64,000 nt of DNA. Origin: Prosthecodimorpha hirschii (lineage in GTDB: Bacteria; Pseudomonadota; Alphaproteobacteria; Rhizobiales; Ancalomicrobiaceae). Positions 1-9,120 of this stretch are shown here, piece after piece (position 1 is the stretch's first letter; each line of letters begins with the position of its first letter). The stretch is taken from contig NZ_LJYW01000001.1 of assembly GCF_001305515.1 (NCBI RefSeq), positions 2,556,816 to 2,620,815 of the forward strand, in the 5' to 3' direction. Under the pieces are notes generated by a model, which worked only from the letters and a program-made list of their open reading frames with translations, made no database searches and was not told where the DNA came from. The translations under genes were made by a program, and so were the position numbers.

Positions 1-2
1 CG

Positions 3-428
3 GCAACGGATACGATGGAGGTCGCGCGGCTCGACATGCACCGCCAGCGGGCGGAGGTCCGCGCAATGGTGGTCGACGTGCAGAACGGGCGCAAGCCGAC
101 CGACGAGGTGCTGTCCGGCCTGATCCGCCAGAAGCGGGTGATGGACGTGATCTACGTCCTGGCGGAACTGGCCGAAGTGCCGGAAGCGCATGTCTCCAAC
201 GCGCTCCACAAGGTCAACTCGACGGCCATCGCGGTGATCTGCCGGCATCTGGAGATCTCGGCCGCCGTCTACGGCGAACTGACCGGCCTGCGCTGCGAAC
301 GGCTGTGCCTCGGCGCCACCCAGGCGGACCAGATGCTGCGCGAGTACCGCGACATGACCCCCGGCACGGCCGACCGGGCGCTGAAATTCCATCAGAAGCG
401 CAGTTCGAGCCGGATGTCCTCGCGCTGA
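3..428 (+). CDS. DUF2336-like protein, 3' part only
   Basis: This is the C-terminal part of a gene that starts before the window: the frame is open to the left edge and closes with TGA at 426-428. The visible ~140 residues are helical and Leu/Ala-rich. They contain an '[20 protein letters not shown]' stretch and a Tyr-then-Arg/Phe-rich tail ([20 protein letters not shown]). That pattern resembles the C-termini of alphaproteobacterial DUF2336 proteins, whose function is not established. The family assignment is from pattern memory, not a search. No operon partner is visible, because fumC follows after about 120 bp. Confidence 0.5.
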   Translation, partial: ATDTMEVARLDMHRQRAEVRAMVVDVQNGRKPTDEVLSGLIRQKRVMDVIYVLAELAEVPEAHVSNALHKVNSTAIAVICRHLEISAAVYGELTGLRCERLCLGATQADQMLREYRDMTPGTADRALKFHQKRSSSRMSSR

Positions 429-546
429 GGCGCGCTCCGGCGCTACTCCCGGCCTCCGGCAGACCTGCCCGGCGCAAAGCGACCCTTCCGCCGGCGCCGG
501 ATCGACGCCATATGCCGGGTCTTGCCGCGAGACCGGGACCCCCGCC

Positions 547-1944
547 ATGGCCGATCAGATCCGCACCGAAACCGACACGATGGGCGCCGTCGCGGTGCCG
601 TCCGACCGCTACTGGGGCGCGCAGACGCAGCGCTCGATCGGCAATTTCCCGATCGGCACCGACCGGTTCCGCTGGGGCCGCGCGATCATCCGCGCCCTCG
701 GCATCCTCAAGAAGGCCGCCGCGCTCGCCAATGCCGAGCTCGGCGAGCTGCCCGAACCGACCGCGCGCCTGATCGTCGCCGCGGCCGACGAGGTCATCGA
801 CGGCCGTCTCGACGGGCATTTCCCGCTGGTCGTGTTCCAGACCGGCTCCGGCACCCAGTCGAACATGAACGCCAACGAGGTGATCTCGAACCGGGCGATC
901 GAGATGGCGGGCGGCACGCTCGGCACCAAGACGCCGGTCCATCCCAACGATCACGTCAATCGCGGCCAATCCTCCAACGACACCTTCCCGACCGCGATGC
1001 ACATCGCCGTGGTCGCCGAACTGGAGACGCGGCTGGTCCCGGCGATCACCGCGCTGCGCGACACGCTGGCCGCCAAGGCGGTCGCCTATGCGGACGTGGT
1101 CAAGACCGGCCGCACCCACCTGCAGGATGCCACCCCGATCACGCTCGGCCAGGAGATCGGCGCCTGGGTCTCCGGGCTCGATTTCGGGCTGGCGGCCGTG
1201 CAGCGCGCCCTGCCGGGGCTCCTCGATCTTGCCATCGGCGGCACCGCGGTCGGCACCGGCCTCAACGCCCATCCGCGCTTCGGCGCGCTCGCCGCCGAGA
1301 AGATCGCGGACCTGACCGGCCAGCCGTTCCGCTCGGCGCCCGACAAGTTCTTCGCGCTCGCCGCCCATGACGCCCTGGTCGACATGTCGGCGGCGCTGCG
1401 GACGCTGGCCGGATCGCTGATGAAGCTCGCCAACGACGTGCGCTGGCTGGCGAGCGGACCGCGCACCGGCATCGGCGAACTGATCATCCCGGAGAACGAG
1501 CCCGGCTCGTCGATCATGCCCGGCAAGGTCAATCCGACCCAGTCGGAGGCCTTGACCATGGTCTGCGTCCAGGTCTTCGGCAACGACGCGGCGGTCGCCT
1601 TCGCGGGCAGCCAGGGCAATTTCCAGCTCAACGTCTACAAGCCCGTGATGGTCCACAACGTGCTGGAGAGCATCGCGCTCCTGTCCGACGCCGCACTCGC
1701 CTTCGAGCAGCACTGCGCCCGCGGCATCGAGCCGAACCGCGCCCGGATCGCCGAGAACCTCGACAAGAACCTGATGCTGGTGACCGCCCTCAACCGCCAT
1801 ATCGGCTACGACGCCGCCGCGGCCATCGCCAAGGCGGCCCACAAGGGCGGCACCACCCTGCGCGCGGCCGCGCTCGCCTCCGGCAAGGTCACGGCGGAGG
1901 ATTTCGACCGGTTCATCGTGCCGATCGACATGACCCATCCCTGA
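547..1944 (+). CDS. fumC: Class II fumarate hydratase
   Basis: 465 aa, the usual length for the oxygen-stable, iron-independent fumarase of the TCA cycle (fumarate + water to L-malate, cytosolic homotetramer). The fumarase/aspartase signature [11 protein letters not shown] is at residues 320-330. The substrate loops [14 protein letters not shown] and [15 protein letters not shown] are intact, and the N-terminus [23 protein letters not shown] is typical of FumC. The start ATG at 547 directly precedes this conserved N-terminus. It stands alone: the next gene begins 87 bp later. A long open frame on the opposite strand (214-1977) is a codon-bias shadow. Confidence 0.97.
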   Translation: MADQIRTETDTMGAVAVPSDRYWGAQTQRSIGNFPIGTDRFRWGRAIIRALGILKKAAALANAELGELPEPTARLIVAAADEVIDGRLDGHFPLVVFQTGSGTQSNMNANEVISNRAIEMAGGTLGTKTPVHPNDHVNRGQSSNDTFPTAMHIAVVAELETRLVPAITALRDTLAAKAVAYADVVKTGRTHLQDATPITLGQEIGAWVSGLDFGLAAVQRALPGLLDLAIGGTAVGTGLNAHPRFGALAAEKIADLTGQPFRSAPDKFFALAAHDALVDMSAALRTLAGSLMKLANDVRWLASGPRTGIGELIIPENEPGSSIMPGKVNPTQSEALTMVCVQVFGNDAAVAFAGSQGNFQLNVYKPVMVHNVLESIALLSDAALAFEQHCARGIEPNRARIAENLDKNLMLVTALNRHIGYDAAAAIAKAAHKGGTTLRAAALASGKVTAEDFDRFIVPIDMTHP

Positions 1945-1962
1945 CCGCCGGACGCGGCGGTC
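1943..1962 (+). terminator. Weak hairpin at the fumC stop
   Basis: GACCGCC at 1943-1949 can pair with GGCGGTC at 1956-1962 across a 6-base loop, overlapping the fumC stop codon. No T-run follows, so it may be only an mRNA 3' stabilising hairpin. Confidence 0.25.
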
Positions 1963-2031
1963 AGCGGCAGGAACCAACCACCCGCCGGTTCGTTGATCTC
2001 CCGGGCGCCAACGCGGCTTGAGGAGACACCG

Positions 2032-2295
2032 ATGGCAGGCAAGAAGACGAAATCGAATCGCGGCTTTGCGGCCATGGATCCGGCCCGGCAGCGCGAGATC
2101 GCCCGCAAGGGCGGCGAAAGCGTCCCGCAGGAGAAGCGCAGCTTTTCCATGAACCCGGAGCTGGCGGCGGCCGCCGGCCGCAAGGGCGGGCAGAGCGTCC
2201 CGGACGAGAAGCGCAGCTTCTCGCGCAGCCGCGAACTGGCCGCCGCGGCCGGCCGAAAGGGAGGACAGGCGTCCGATCGCGCCAGCGAGGCGTGA
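2032..2295 (+). CDS. KGG-repeat stress-protein family (Con-10/GsiB-like)
   Basis: 87 aa, very hydrophilic. It carries three copies of the short KGG motif: GFAAMDPARQREIARKGG, then two units ending AAAAGRKGG. The first unit matches the GF-x-x-MDP-x-x-(Q)REIA-x-KGG pattern of the stress-induced KGG family (B. subtilis GsiB, fungal Con-10), thought to be disordered desiccation or general stress proteins. I chose ATG 2032 because it follows GAGGAGA at 2020-2026 and gives the usual M-A-x-K start; an in-frame upstream ATG at 1993 lacks a Shine-Dalgarno. In related alphaproteobacteria such genes are often under the general stress response, but I see no promoter here to prove that. Confidence 0.85.
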   Translation: MAGKKTKSNRGFAAMDPARQREIARKGGESVPQEKRSFSMNPELAAAAGRKGGQSVPDEKRSFSRSRELAAAAGRKGGQASDRASEA

Positions 2296-2686
2296 TACCG
2301 ACGGTCATGAAAGGATCGTCGGTCTTCGACACGCGGATTTCTCATGCCGCTGACGCCTATGAGAAATTCGCGTTGCTTCAATGGCCCGATGCGTCGGCCC
2401 GATGCGTCAGCATCCTGGGCCGTTGGTATGAGGCGCGCCGCCCTCGGCGGCTCGGCCGCGCCTCGCCGGCGGCACCCGCCCCCTGTCCGGTTCATGCGTC
2501 CGGTTGATGCTTGGCATCAACGAAATGCGCTTGTCCGCCCCTCCGCCCGGCATCATGGTTCCGGTGGCCCTGCCTGCGTCCGACCGGCGCCGGCAGGGCA
2601 AATCCATGTTTGACGCTGGAGACCTTGCGCGTTCGGCTGCCGCCGGCGCCGGGTCCCCCACCGCAGCGGACCGGAACGACACAGCC
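2296..2686. other. Non-coding gap between KGG gene and GST gene
   Basis: No convincing gene is present. It holds an inverted repeat ATTTCTCAT (2337-2345) / ATGAGAAAT (2359-2367) with a 13-base loop. Just after it, the block GGCCCGATGCGTC occurs twice in direct repeat near 2384-2410. Short open frames here have no ribosome site or recognisable product. Confidence 0.5.
2337..2367. repeat. 9-bp perfect inverted repeat
   Basis: Arms ATTTCTCAT and ATGAGAAAT are separated by 13 bases. The arms are AT-rich against a GC-rich background, which makes chance less likely. It could be an operator or hairpin; there is no T-tract typical of a terminator. Confidence 0.4.
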
Positions 2687-3328
2687 ATGGCCGACTTCAA
2701 GCTCCACTGCTTCGCCCAATCCGGCAATGCCTACAAGGTCGCCATGATGCTCGACCTCTGCGGCGCCGACTGGGAGCCCGTCTTCGTCGACTATTTCGGC
2801 GGCGCCACCCGCGGCACCGAATTCCGCGAGGGCATCAGCGAACTCGGCGAGGTGCCGGTGCTCGAACATGACGGTCAGCGGCTGAGCCAGTCGGGCGTCA
2901 TTCTCGACTATCTCGCCGGGCAGCTCGGCCGCTTCGGGGCCGAGACGGAGGCCGAGCGCCGCGAGATCTGGCGCTGGATCCTGTTCGACAACCACAAATT
3001 CACCAGCTATTTCGCGACGCATCGCTGGCTCCGGCATCTGGCCGAGCCGAAGGGCCATCCGGAGGTGATCGCCTTCCTGGCCGCCCGCGCCCGCGGTGCG
3101 CTCGCCACGGCCGAGAAGCGCCTGTCGGCCCGTCCGTTCATCGTCGGCGACCGGCCGACCATCGCCGACATCTCGATGGCCGGATACATGTTCTACCCCG
3201 TCGAAGAGACCGGCTTCGATCTCGACCGCGAGTTCCCGGCCGTCGCGGCCTGGGCCGATCGGCTGTCCGAACTGCCGGGCTGGCGCGCGCCCTACGAGGC
3301 GATGCCGAACGGCCTCGTGCCGGCCTGA
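2687..3328 (+). CDS. Glutathione S-transferase-like protein
   Basis: 213 aa. The N-terminal thioredoxin-like domain (residues 1-80) has the GST layout: short strand FKLHCF, the AQSGNAYKVAMMLDL region where catalytic Ser/Cys residues sit, the cis-Pro segment GEVPVLEHDG and the SQSGVILDYL glutathione-binding motif. The helical C-terminal domain (about 90-205) ends with SERP-like VGDRPTIADISMAGYMFY, the N-capping box conserved in GSTs. Substrate is unknown. ATG 2687 gives the family N-terminus; longer in-frame starts (2504 onward) only add low-complexity sequence. It converges on the ABC operon that ends at 3363. Confidence 0.88.
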   Translation: MADFKLHCFAQSGNAYKVAMMLDLCGADWEPVFVDYFGGATRGTEFREGISELGEVPVLEHDGQRLSQSGVILDYLAGQLGRFGAETEAERREIWRWILFDNHKFTSYFATHRWLRHLAEPKGHPEVIAFLAARARGALATAEKRLSARPFIVGDRPTIADISMAGYMFYPVEETGFDLDREFPAVAAWADRLSELPGWRAPYEAMPNGLVPA

Positions 3329-3362
3329 CGCCGGGCGGCCCGGAGCCGAGCCGCCGCCGCCG

Positions 3363-4115
3363 TCAGGTCCGGTCGACGCCGGTCATCACCATGTGGGCGA
3401 GCGTGTCGGCGTCGAGCCCCTTCAGCGGGCGGTCGATCACCTTGCGGCCGCCCTTCAAGATGGCGACGCGGTCGGCGAGCGCGACCACGTCGGCCATGTT
3501 GTGGCTGATCAGGACGACGGTGCGCCCCTCCGCCTTCAGCCGGCGGATCAGATCGAGCACCAGCCCGGTCTCCTTGACGCCGAGCGCGGCGGTCGGCTCG
3601 TCCATGATCACCAGACGCGCGTTCCAGTGCAGCGCGCGGGCGATCGCGACCGCCTGGCGCTGGCCGCCCGACAGCCGCTCGACCGGCCGGCGCATGTCGG
3701 TGACCGGCACCTGCAGCCGCTCCAGATAGCCGCGCGCGGCGGTCCGCATGCCCTTCCGGTCGAGCATCTTGACGAAGGGCAGCAGCAGCGGGCGCACCAG
3801 TTCGGCGCCCATGAACACGTTCTCGGCGATCGACAGCCGCGGGGCGAGCGCGAGATCCTGGTAGATGGTCGCGATCCCGCGCGTCAGCGCATCGTGCGGC
3901 GAGCGGAACACGACCGGCGCGCCATGGAGCCGCATCTCGCCGCCGGACGCCTCGTGGGCGCCGGAGACGATGCGGATCAGGGTCGACTTGCCGGCACCGT
4001 TGTCGCCGCACACCGCCAGGATCTCGCCCTGGTGGACGTCGAGATCGACGCCCTTCAGCGCCTCGACGCCGCCATAGCGCTTGGTGATGCCGGCCAGGGA
4101 GAGGATCGGCGTCAC
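3363..4115 (-). CDS. Carbohydrate ABC importer, ATP-binding subunit
   Basis: 250 aa with a single nucleotide-binding domain: Walker A GDNGAGKST, Q-loop near IYQDLALAP, signature LSGGQRQAVAIARAL, Walker B VIMDEP and H-loop ISHNMAD. Ribose-type importers normally use a ~500-aa double ATPase (RbsA). A one-domain ATPase of this length is instead like the rhizobial FrcA type, where it acts as a homodimer. The GTG start overlaps the binding-protein stop (GTGA at 4112-4115), indicating translational coupling. It is the last gene of a four-gene minus-strand operon. Confidence 0.92.
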   Translation of the reverse strand: MTPILSLAGITKRYGGVEALKGVDLDVHQGEILAVCGDNGAGKSTLIRIVSGAHEASGGEMRLHGAPVVFRSPHDALTRGIATIYQDLALAPRLSIAENVFMGAELVRPLLLPFVKMLDRKGMRTAARGYLERLQVPVTDMRRPVERLSGGQRQAVAIARALHWNARLVIMDEPTAALGVKETGLVLDLIRRLKAEGRTVVLISHNMADVVALADRVAILKGGRKVIDRPLKGLDADTLAHMVMTGVDRT

Positions 4116-5056
4116 TTCAGATAGGACTTCACGTTGGAGGCATCGACCAGTTCGGCATCCATGAACAGGTAGGGGCCGGCCGTGAAGGTCTCCTTGGTCA
4201 GCTTCTTGCGCACCAGGCCGTCGACGGCCTCGAAGGCCTTGCGGCCCATGGCCTCGAAGGGGATCGCCACGGTGGCGCTGATCAGGCTCTCCGGATCGGC
4301 GATGCGGCGATAGGTTTCGGCGCCGCCGTCGATGGAGACCAACACCACGTCGCCGCGCTTCAGCCCCTGCGCCTTGAGCATGTCGTCGACGATATAGGCC
4401 TGGCCGTCGAAGGAGGCCCAGATGCCCTTGAACTGGCCCTGGTTCTTCAGGACCAGCGCCTGCATGCCGTTGCGCACGTCGTCGCGCCAGCTCTGGGTGC
4501 GGGCCATGGAGAATTTGCCGAGTTCCTTGACGCCGGTATTCTCGGACAGGACCGCATCCAGCACCTTGCCGCGGATGCGGGTGCCGACATTGCCGTCGAA
4601 GCGGACGGTCATGATGTTGCCCTGGTAGCCGAGCTGGCCGAGCAGGTAGAGCGCCGCTTCCGCACCGACCTTGTATTCGTTGACCTGCACGTCGAACAGC
4701 GCATGCGGGCTCGCCCCGGCCATCACGGTGACCAGCGGGATCTTGGCGTCCTTGATCGCCTTCAGCTGCGCCTCGGCCTCGACCGGCTTGCCCATCGCCA
4801 CCACGATGGCGTCGACCTTCTTCTGGATCAGCGTGTCGAGCTGCTCGGTATGCTTGGGCAGCGAGCCCTCGGAATTGAGCAGCGTGACCGACCAGCCGTT
4901 CTTCTTGGCCTCGTCGGCGGCCGCATTGGCGACCCGGGCATGGGTCTCCGACGACATCTGGAAGGCGACGATGCCGACTTCGAAGGCGGGTGCGGCGACG
5001 CTCGCCCCGAGAAGGGCGGCAAGACCGGCCGCGGCGGCGACGAGGGGCTTCAGCAT
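4112..5056 (-). CDS. Sugar ABC importer, periplasmic binding protein
   Basis: 314 aa. Signal peptide at residues 1-24 (hydrophobic LVAAAAGLAALLGASVAAPA), then a periplasmic-binding-protein type I fold (ribose/xylose-binding class). Visible features are the VGIVAFQMSSETHARVANAA opening strand-helix, a VDAIVVAMGKP strand and a GIWASFDGQAY hinge region. It should capture the sugar in the periplasm and deliver it to the permease encoded just upstream in the operon (start 6034). The ATG is preceded by GGGAGA. The ligand cannot be read from the sequence; the FGGY kinase in the operon points to a pentose, hexose or polyol phosphorylated after import. Confidence 0.92.
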   Translation of the reverse strand: MLKPLVAAAAGLAALLGASVAAPAFEVGIVAFQMSSETHARVANAAADEAKKNGWSVTLLNSEGSLPKHTEQLDTLIQKKVDAIVVAMGKPVEAEAQLKAIKDAKIPLVTVMAGASPHALFDVQVNEYKVGAEAALYLLGQLGYQGNIMTVRFDGNVGTRIRGKVLDAVLSENTGVKELGKFSMARTQSWRDDVRNGMQALVLKNQGQFKGIWASFDGQAYIVDDMLKAQGLKRGDVVLVSIDGGAETYRRIADPESLISATVAIPFEAMGRKAFEAVDGLVRKKLTKETFTAGPYLFMDAELVDASNVKSYLK

Positions 5057-5092
5057 GGTGGATCTCCCGTTCTGTCCGGAGCTTGGGTGGGG

Positions 5093-6034
5093 TCAGAGGC
5101 GAAGGGGCGCCTTGCGCATGACGGAGGCCGACACCGCGACCGAGGCGATGATAATGAAACCGAGCACGATGTCCTGCACGTAATAGGCCGCTCCCATCAG
5201 CACGAGGCCGTTGCCGAGCACTTTCAGCGTCAGCGCGGCGATCAGCGTGCCGGGAATGTTGGCGCGGCCGGGCTCGACCATGGTCATGCCGAGCAGCACC
5301 GCCGCGATGGCATAGAGGAAGTAGTCGCCCGCCATGTTGGGGGCGGCCGAGGACAGGCTGGCGGTCAGGAGCACGGCGGTCAGGCCGGCGGCGAGGCCGG
5401 ACAGCGCCAGCCCGATCCGCTTCATGCGCGCCGTCGCGATGCCGGAGAGCCGCGCCGCCTCCTCGGCTTCCCCGGTCGCGGTCATGCGCGCACCGGTGCG
5501 GGTCGCCTTGACGAGGACGAGCGCGATCGCGGCCGCGCCGGCCATCCACAGCACCAGCGCCGGGATGCCCCAGACGCTCGCCCGCGCCAGCCCGGTGAAC
5601 CCGGTCGGCCAGCGGCCGACGAAGGAGACGCCCTCGGTCAGCATGAAGCCGAGGCCGCGCGCCATCGCGGCCATGCCGAGCGTGGCGATCAGGGCGGGCA
5701 CGCGCAGGCGCGTCACCGAGACGCCGTTGACGAGGCCGCACAGGAGGCCGACGCCGAGCCCGGCCGCGACCGCAAGCGCCGGCGGATGGCCGCCATGGAT
5801 CAGGAAGCCGGTCACGACCGCGGCGAGGCTGGCCACGTCGGCGATCGAGAGATCGAGTTCGGCCGTGATCAGCGCCAGCGTGAAGCCGAGCGCCAGGATC
5901 GCCAGGAAGCTGGTCTCCTTGACGATGTTGAGCAGGTTGGTCGGCGAGGCAAAGTTCGGCGCGGCCACGACGAAGAACAGGACCACGGCGAGGCCGGCCA
6001 GCGCGGTGCCCCAGGTTTCGAATACGGCGCGCAT
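5093..6034 (-). CDS. Sugar ABC importer, permease (RbsC/FrcC type)
   Basis: 313 aa, very hydrophobic with 8-10 predicted membrane segments. It carries the branched-chain/sugar permease (BPD_transp_2) hallmark ITAELDLSIADVASLAAVV, equivalent to the 'GGIDLSVGS' region of RbsC. The start ATG at 6034 leaves a 1-bp gap after the kinase stop (6036), so the genes are tightly coupled; a longer frame to 6103 overlaps the kinase and is not needed. Only one permease gene is present, consistent with a homodimeric channel. Confidence 0.92.
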   Translation of the reverse strand: MRAVFETWGTALAGLAVVLFFVVAAPNFASPTNLLNIVKETSFLAILALGFTLALITAELDLSIADVASLAAVVTGFLIHGGHPPALAVAAGLGVGLLCGLVNGVSVTRLRVPALIATLGMAAMARGLGFMLTEGVSFVGRWPTGFTGLARASVWGIPALVLWMAGAAAIALVLVKATRTGARMTATGEAEEAARLSGIATARMKRIGLALSGLAAGLTAVLLTASLSSAAPNMAGDYFLYAIAAVLLGMTMVEPGRANIPGTLIAALTLKVLGNGLVLMGAAYYVQDIVLGFIIIASVAVSASVMRKAPLRL

Positions 6035-6035
6035 G

Positions 6036-7532
6036 TCAGGGGGCACTCTCTCGGCTCGGCGCCCGGAGGCGGCCGAGCGCCTCCGAGACGGGCAGGACGG
6101 CATCGACGGAACGGCGGAACAGCTCGAACATGGGCTCGTAGACGGTGCGGCGGGCCGGATCGGGATCGAAGCGCAGGCCGGTCCCGGTCAGGGCGGCTTG
6201 CGCGGCGCCGAGCGAAGCATGCCGGCCGAGCCCCGTCCAGACCGCGATCGCGGCACCGAGCAGGCCGGGTTCGCGCGTTCCTGCGGTCACCACGGGTCGG
6301 CCGAGGATGTCGGCCTTGATCGCCGCCCAGACCCGGCTGCCCGCGCCGCCGCCGCCGAAGCGGACCTCGACGACCGGACGCCCGGCCGCCGCCTCGGCGC
6401 GCTCCAGCACCATGCGGTTGGTGAAGGCGACCCCCTCGAGCAGCGCCCAGGCCAGATCGGCGGGCCCGTGCCGGCGGTCGAGCCCCAGGAAGGCGCCGCG
6501 CAGCTGCGGCTGCCAGAGCGGCACCCGCTCGCCCTGCAGATAGGGCAGGAACAGGAGCGGCCGGGGATCGCGCGGAGTTGCCAGCAGGCGGTCGAGCGCG
6601 CCGCCGATGTCGCCGCCGCCCTGGCCGAGGAGATCGACCAGCCAGGCCAGCGTATCGGCGCCGTTGTCGCTCGGACCGCCGAGCTGGTGCAGCCCGACGC
6701 CCCAGTCGACCGTCATCAGCCCCGGTGCGGCGAGCGGCCGGTCGTCGACCAGGCCGAGCACCTCGGTGGTCCCGGACAGATCGTAGGCATAGCCCGGCCG
6801 CAGCGCGCCGAGGCCGAGGACGCCGGCCCAGGTGTCGTTGCAGAGGCAGAAGACCGGCCGGCCGCCGAGCCGGTCGAGCGGCGCCGGCAGGCCGCGAAGC
6901 ACCGGGCCGACCGCGGCGGTCGGATCGCGCAGGTCCGGCACGATGCCGTCCGAGAGGCCGATCGCCTGCAGCAGGCTGCGTCCGTCCGGCCCGGGCCGTG
7001 CGGCGGCGGCGAGACGGGCGAGCGAGACCGGATCGCTGGCGACCCGGCCGGTCAGGCGGCGGTTGAGATCGTCCTTCGGGTCGACGACCGCGGCCAGCCG
7101 GCCGCGCAAGGCCTCCGGCAGGACGGCGAGCCGGGCGACCGGATGGGCGGCATTGACCTGGCCGGTCTCGGGATGATCGGGCGGCAGGCGCTCGCGCAGG
7201 CCCGAAAGCCCGGCGGCGGCGCGGCTGTCGCGGAACGTGATGGCCGGGCCGAGCGGCGCGCCGCTGGCATCAAGGCAGACCTGGCTGCGGGTGATGCCGC
7301 AGATGCCGATCCCCGCCACCGCCGCGAAGGCTTCCGGCGCGAATTCCGCCAGATCGCCCGCGCAGGCGATCAGCGCCTGCCACCAGATCTCGGGATCGAC
7401 TTCGGAGCGGCCGTCGGGCGCGACCGGGATGCCGGTCGGGCGCGCCGCCTCGGCGATCGTCACCCCGCCGGCATCGATCAATGCGGCGCGAAAGCTGGTG
7501 CCGCCGAGGTCACAGGCGAGAACGGTCTGCAC
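6036..7532 (-). CDS. FGGY-family carbohydrate kinase
   Basis: About 498 aa, normal for the family. N-terminal phosphate motif ACDLGGTSFRAALID; the mid-protein block GTTEVLGLV followed by MTVDWGVGLHQLGG; and the FGGY signature region GRPVVEVRFGGGGAGSRVWA with the following REPGLLGAAI adenosine-site motif. It should phosphorylate the imported sugar or polyol at the expense of ATP. It is first in the operon kinase-permease-binding protein-ATPase. The start is uncertain: GTG at 7532 sits just before the conserved strand, but no clear Shine-Dalgarno is seen, and the frame is open to a TTG at 7601. Confidence 0.88.
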   Translation of the reverse strand: MQTVLACDLGGTSFRAALIDAGGVTIAEAARPTGIPVAPDGRSEVDPEIWWQALIACAGDLAEFAPEAFAAVAGIGICGITRSQVCLDASGAPLGPAITFRDSRAAAGLSGLRERLPPDHPETGQVNAAHPVARLAVLPEALRGRLAAVVDPKDDLNRRLTGRVASDPVSLARLAAAARPGPDGRSLLQAIGLSDGIVPDLRDPTAAVGPVLRGLPAPLDRLGGRPVFCLCNDTWAGVLGLGALRPGYAYDLSGTTEVLGLVDDRPLAAPGLMTVDWGVGLHQLGGPSDNGADTLAWLVDLLGQGGGDIGGALDRLLATPRDPRPLLFLPYLQGERVPLWQPQLRGAFLGLDRRHGPADLAWALLEGVAFTNRMVLERAEAAAGRPVVEVRFGGGGAGSRVWAAIKADILGRPVVTAGTREPGLLGAAIAVWTGLGRHASLGAAQAALTGTGLRFDPDPARRTVYEPMFELFRRSVDAVLPVSEALGRLRAPSRESAP

Positions 7533-7678
7533 GGGATCGGTTCGGGTCGCAGGCGGTTGGCGGGACGCCCGGACCATCGGCCGCGGCCGGGATGCGGTCA
7601 AGGCATGGCGAGCGAAGGCCCAGAGATTTTAGGGCCTTGCCCCGCACTCCAAGCCGTCGGGGCCGAATGCCGGCACAG

Positions 7679-8914
7679 TCAGGTTTCGGCCGGACCGTCC
7701 GGCGCGAGGCCGAGATGGGCGATCACGCCGCGACCGGCGGCCGCACCGGTCGCGAAGGCCGCCTGCAACAGGTAGCCGCCGGTCGGCGCCTCCCAATCGA
7801 GCATCTCGCCGGCCGCGAAGCAGCTCGGCCGGCCGACGATGGCATAGCGGTCGTCGAGCGCCTCGAAGGCGAGGCCGCCGGCCGACGAGATCGCCCGGTC
7901 GAGCGGGCGGGCGCCGGTGACGGCGAGCGGGACGGCCTTGATCAGCGCCGCGAGGGCGGCCGGATCGGACGGCAGGTCGCGGCCGTGGCCCTCGCGCAGC
8001 ACGCCGATGGCGGCCGGCGCCAGGCCGGCGCCCTTGCGCAGGCGGTTCGTCAGGCTGTCGCGCGACCGGGTCCGCTCCAGCGCGCGGGCGAGCGCGCCGG
8101 CCGAAAGGTCCGGCTTCAGATCGACCGTCAGCGTGACCGGTCCGGCCGCGAGCGCGGCCCGGATCGCTGCCGTGAGCGCATAGACGGCGCCGCCCTCCAG
8201 CCCTTCGGCGGTCACCAGCGCCTCGCCGCGCACGGTCTCGCCGGCCGCCGTCAGGGCGACCCGCTTCAGCGGCTCGCCGGCCGCGCGCTCGCGGAAGATA
8301 TCCGACCAGGCGATCTCGACGCCGGCATTGGCCGGCAGCAGCGGCGCCACCGCGAGCCCGGCCGCCCGGAACGGCTCGACCCAGGTCCCATCCGTGCCGA
8401 GCCGCGGCCAGCTGGCCCCGCCCAGCGCGAAGACCGCGGCCGCCGGACGCACGGTCTCAAGGCCGGACGGCGTCTCGAATTCAAGCCCGCCATCGGCCGC
8501 GAAGGCGACGAAGCGGCAGCGCGGGCGAAACGTCACGCCGAGGCGGGCGAGCCGGCCGAGCCAGGCGCGCAGCAGCGGCGAGGCCTTGAAGCTCTTCGGA
8601 AAGACGCGGCCGCTGGTGCCGATGAAAGTGGGCTCGCCGAGCGCCTCGGCCCAGGCGCGCAGGGCCTCGGGCGGAAAGGCCTCCAACGCCGGCCGCAACC
8701 GCTCGGCCGCCTCGCGATAGCGCGTCACGACGCGATCGAAAGGCTCCGAATGGGTCAGGTTGAGCCCGCCCCGGCCGGCCATCAGGAACTTGCGCCCGAC
8801 CGAGGGCATCCGGTCGTAGACGGTCACCCGCGCGCCGGCCTCAGCGATGGTTTCGGCCGCCATCAGCCCGGCGGGGCCGCCGCCGATGACGGCGACTTCG
8901 GGACGATCGGCCAT
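7679..8914 (-). CDS. FAD-dependent oxidoreductase, HI0933/TIGR03862-like
   Basis: 411 aa. N-terminal Rossmann motif VAVIGGGPAGLMAAETIAEAG (residues about 7-27), then the family-diagnostic GRKFLMAGRGGLNLTHSE, and a C-terminal FAD-binding end with ETLDWEAP-like 'GEMLDWEAPTGGYLLQAAFA'. Proteins of this family are soluble flavoproteins of unknown substrate. The ATG at 8914 is preceded by a short purine run. It is transcribed away from the amine-oxidase-like gene at 9121; the divergent region carries a 55-bp palindromic repeat. Confidence 0.88.
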   Translation of the reverse strand: MADRPEVAVIGGGPAGLMAAETIAEAGARVTVYDRMPSVGRKFLMAGRGGLNLTHSEPFDRVVTRYREAAERLRPALEAFPPEALRAWAEALGEPTFIGTSGRVFPKSFKASPLLRAWLGRLARLGVTFRPRCRFVAFAADGGLEFETPSGLETVRPAAAVFALGGASWPRLGTDGTWVEPFRAAGLAVAPLLPANAGVEIAWSDIFRERAAGEPLKRVALTAAGETVRGEALVTAEGLEGGAVYALTAAIRAALAAGPVTLTVDLKPDLSAGALARALERTRSRDSLTNRLRKGAGLAPAAIGVLREGHGRDLPSDPAALAALIKAVPLAVTGARPLDRAISSAGGLAFEALDDRYAIVGRPSCFAAGEMLDWEAPTGGYLLQAAFATGAAAGRGVIAHLGLAPDGPAET

Positions 8915-9017
8915 GGTCTCTCCTCATGCGATGGACCGGAGCTATGCGGGATCGCCCCGGCGGACGCAAGCGCCGTCCCTTTACCCCTCCGGCCGCACGG
9001 CCTAGATGAGGCCGGTC

Positions 9018-9077
9018 CCTCGTGGTTCGATCGAGACGGACGGTGCTCCTCCGTCTCGTCGATCCGAACCCCGCACT
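9018..9077. repeat. 55-bp palindromic intergenic repeat, copy 1
   Basis: Starts CGTGGTTCGATCGAGACGGA and ends GATCCGAACCCCGCA. It is about 85% identical over 55 bases to the copy at 44690-44745 (8 mismatches counted by eye). It forms a nested hairpin: outer GGTTCG/CGAACC arms, and an inner perfect 8-bp stem GAGACGGA/TCCGTCTC. In this copy it lies between two divergent genes. The layout is that of REP/BIME-like dispersed elements. Confidence 0.65.
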
Positions 9078-9120
9078 CTTCGACCACAGGGCTGTCGCCG
9101 GCGGCCATCGCGAGGTTTCC

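Noticed and set aside
214..1977. 587-aa open frame antisense to fumC
   Set aside because: High-GC codon bias keeps the antisense frame open; the product is Arg/Gly-rich without domains, while fumC on the plus strand is unmistakable.
5057..5092. Terminator within the sugar ABC operon
   Set aside because: The 36-bp gap has no stem with a T-run; the genes are read as one operon.
3363..5741. 792-aa frame suggesting a fused permease/binding protein/ATPase
   Set aside because: Only its last 250 codons are the ATPase; upstream it runs out of frame through the binding-protein and permease genes, which have their own starts and stops.
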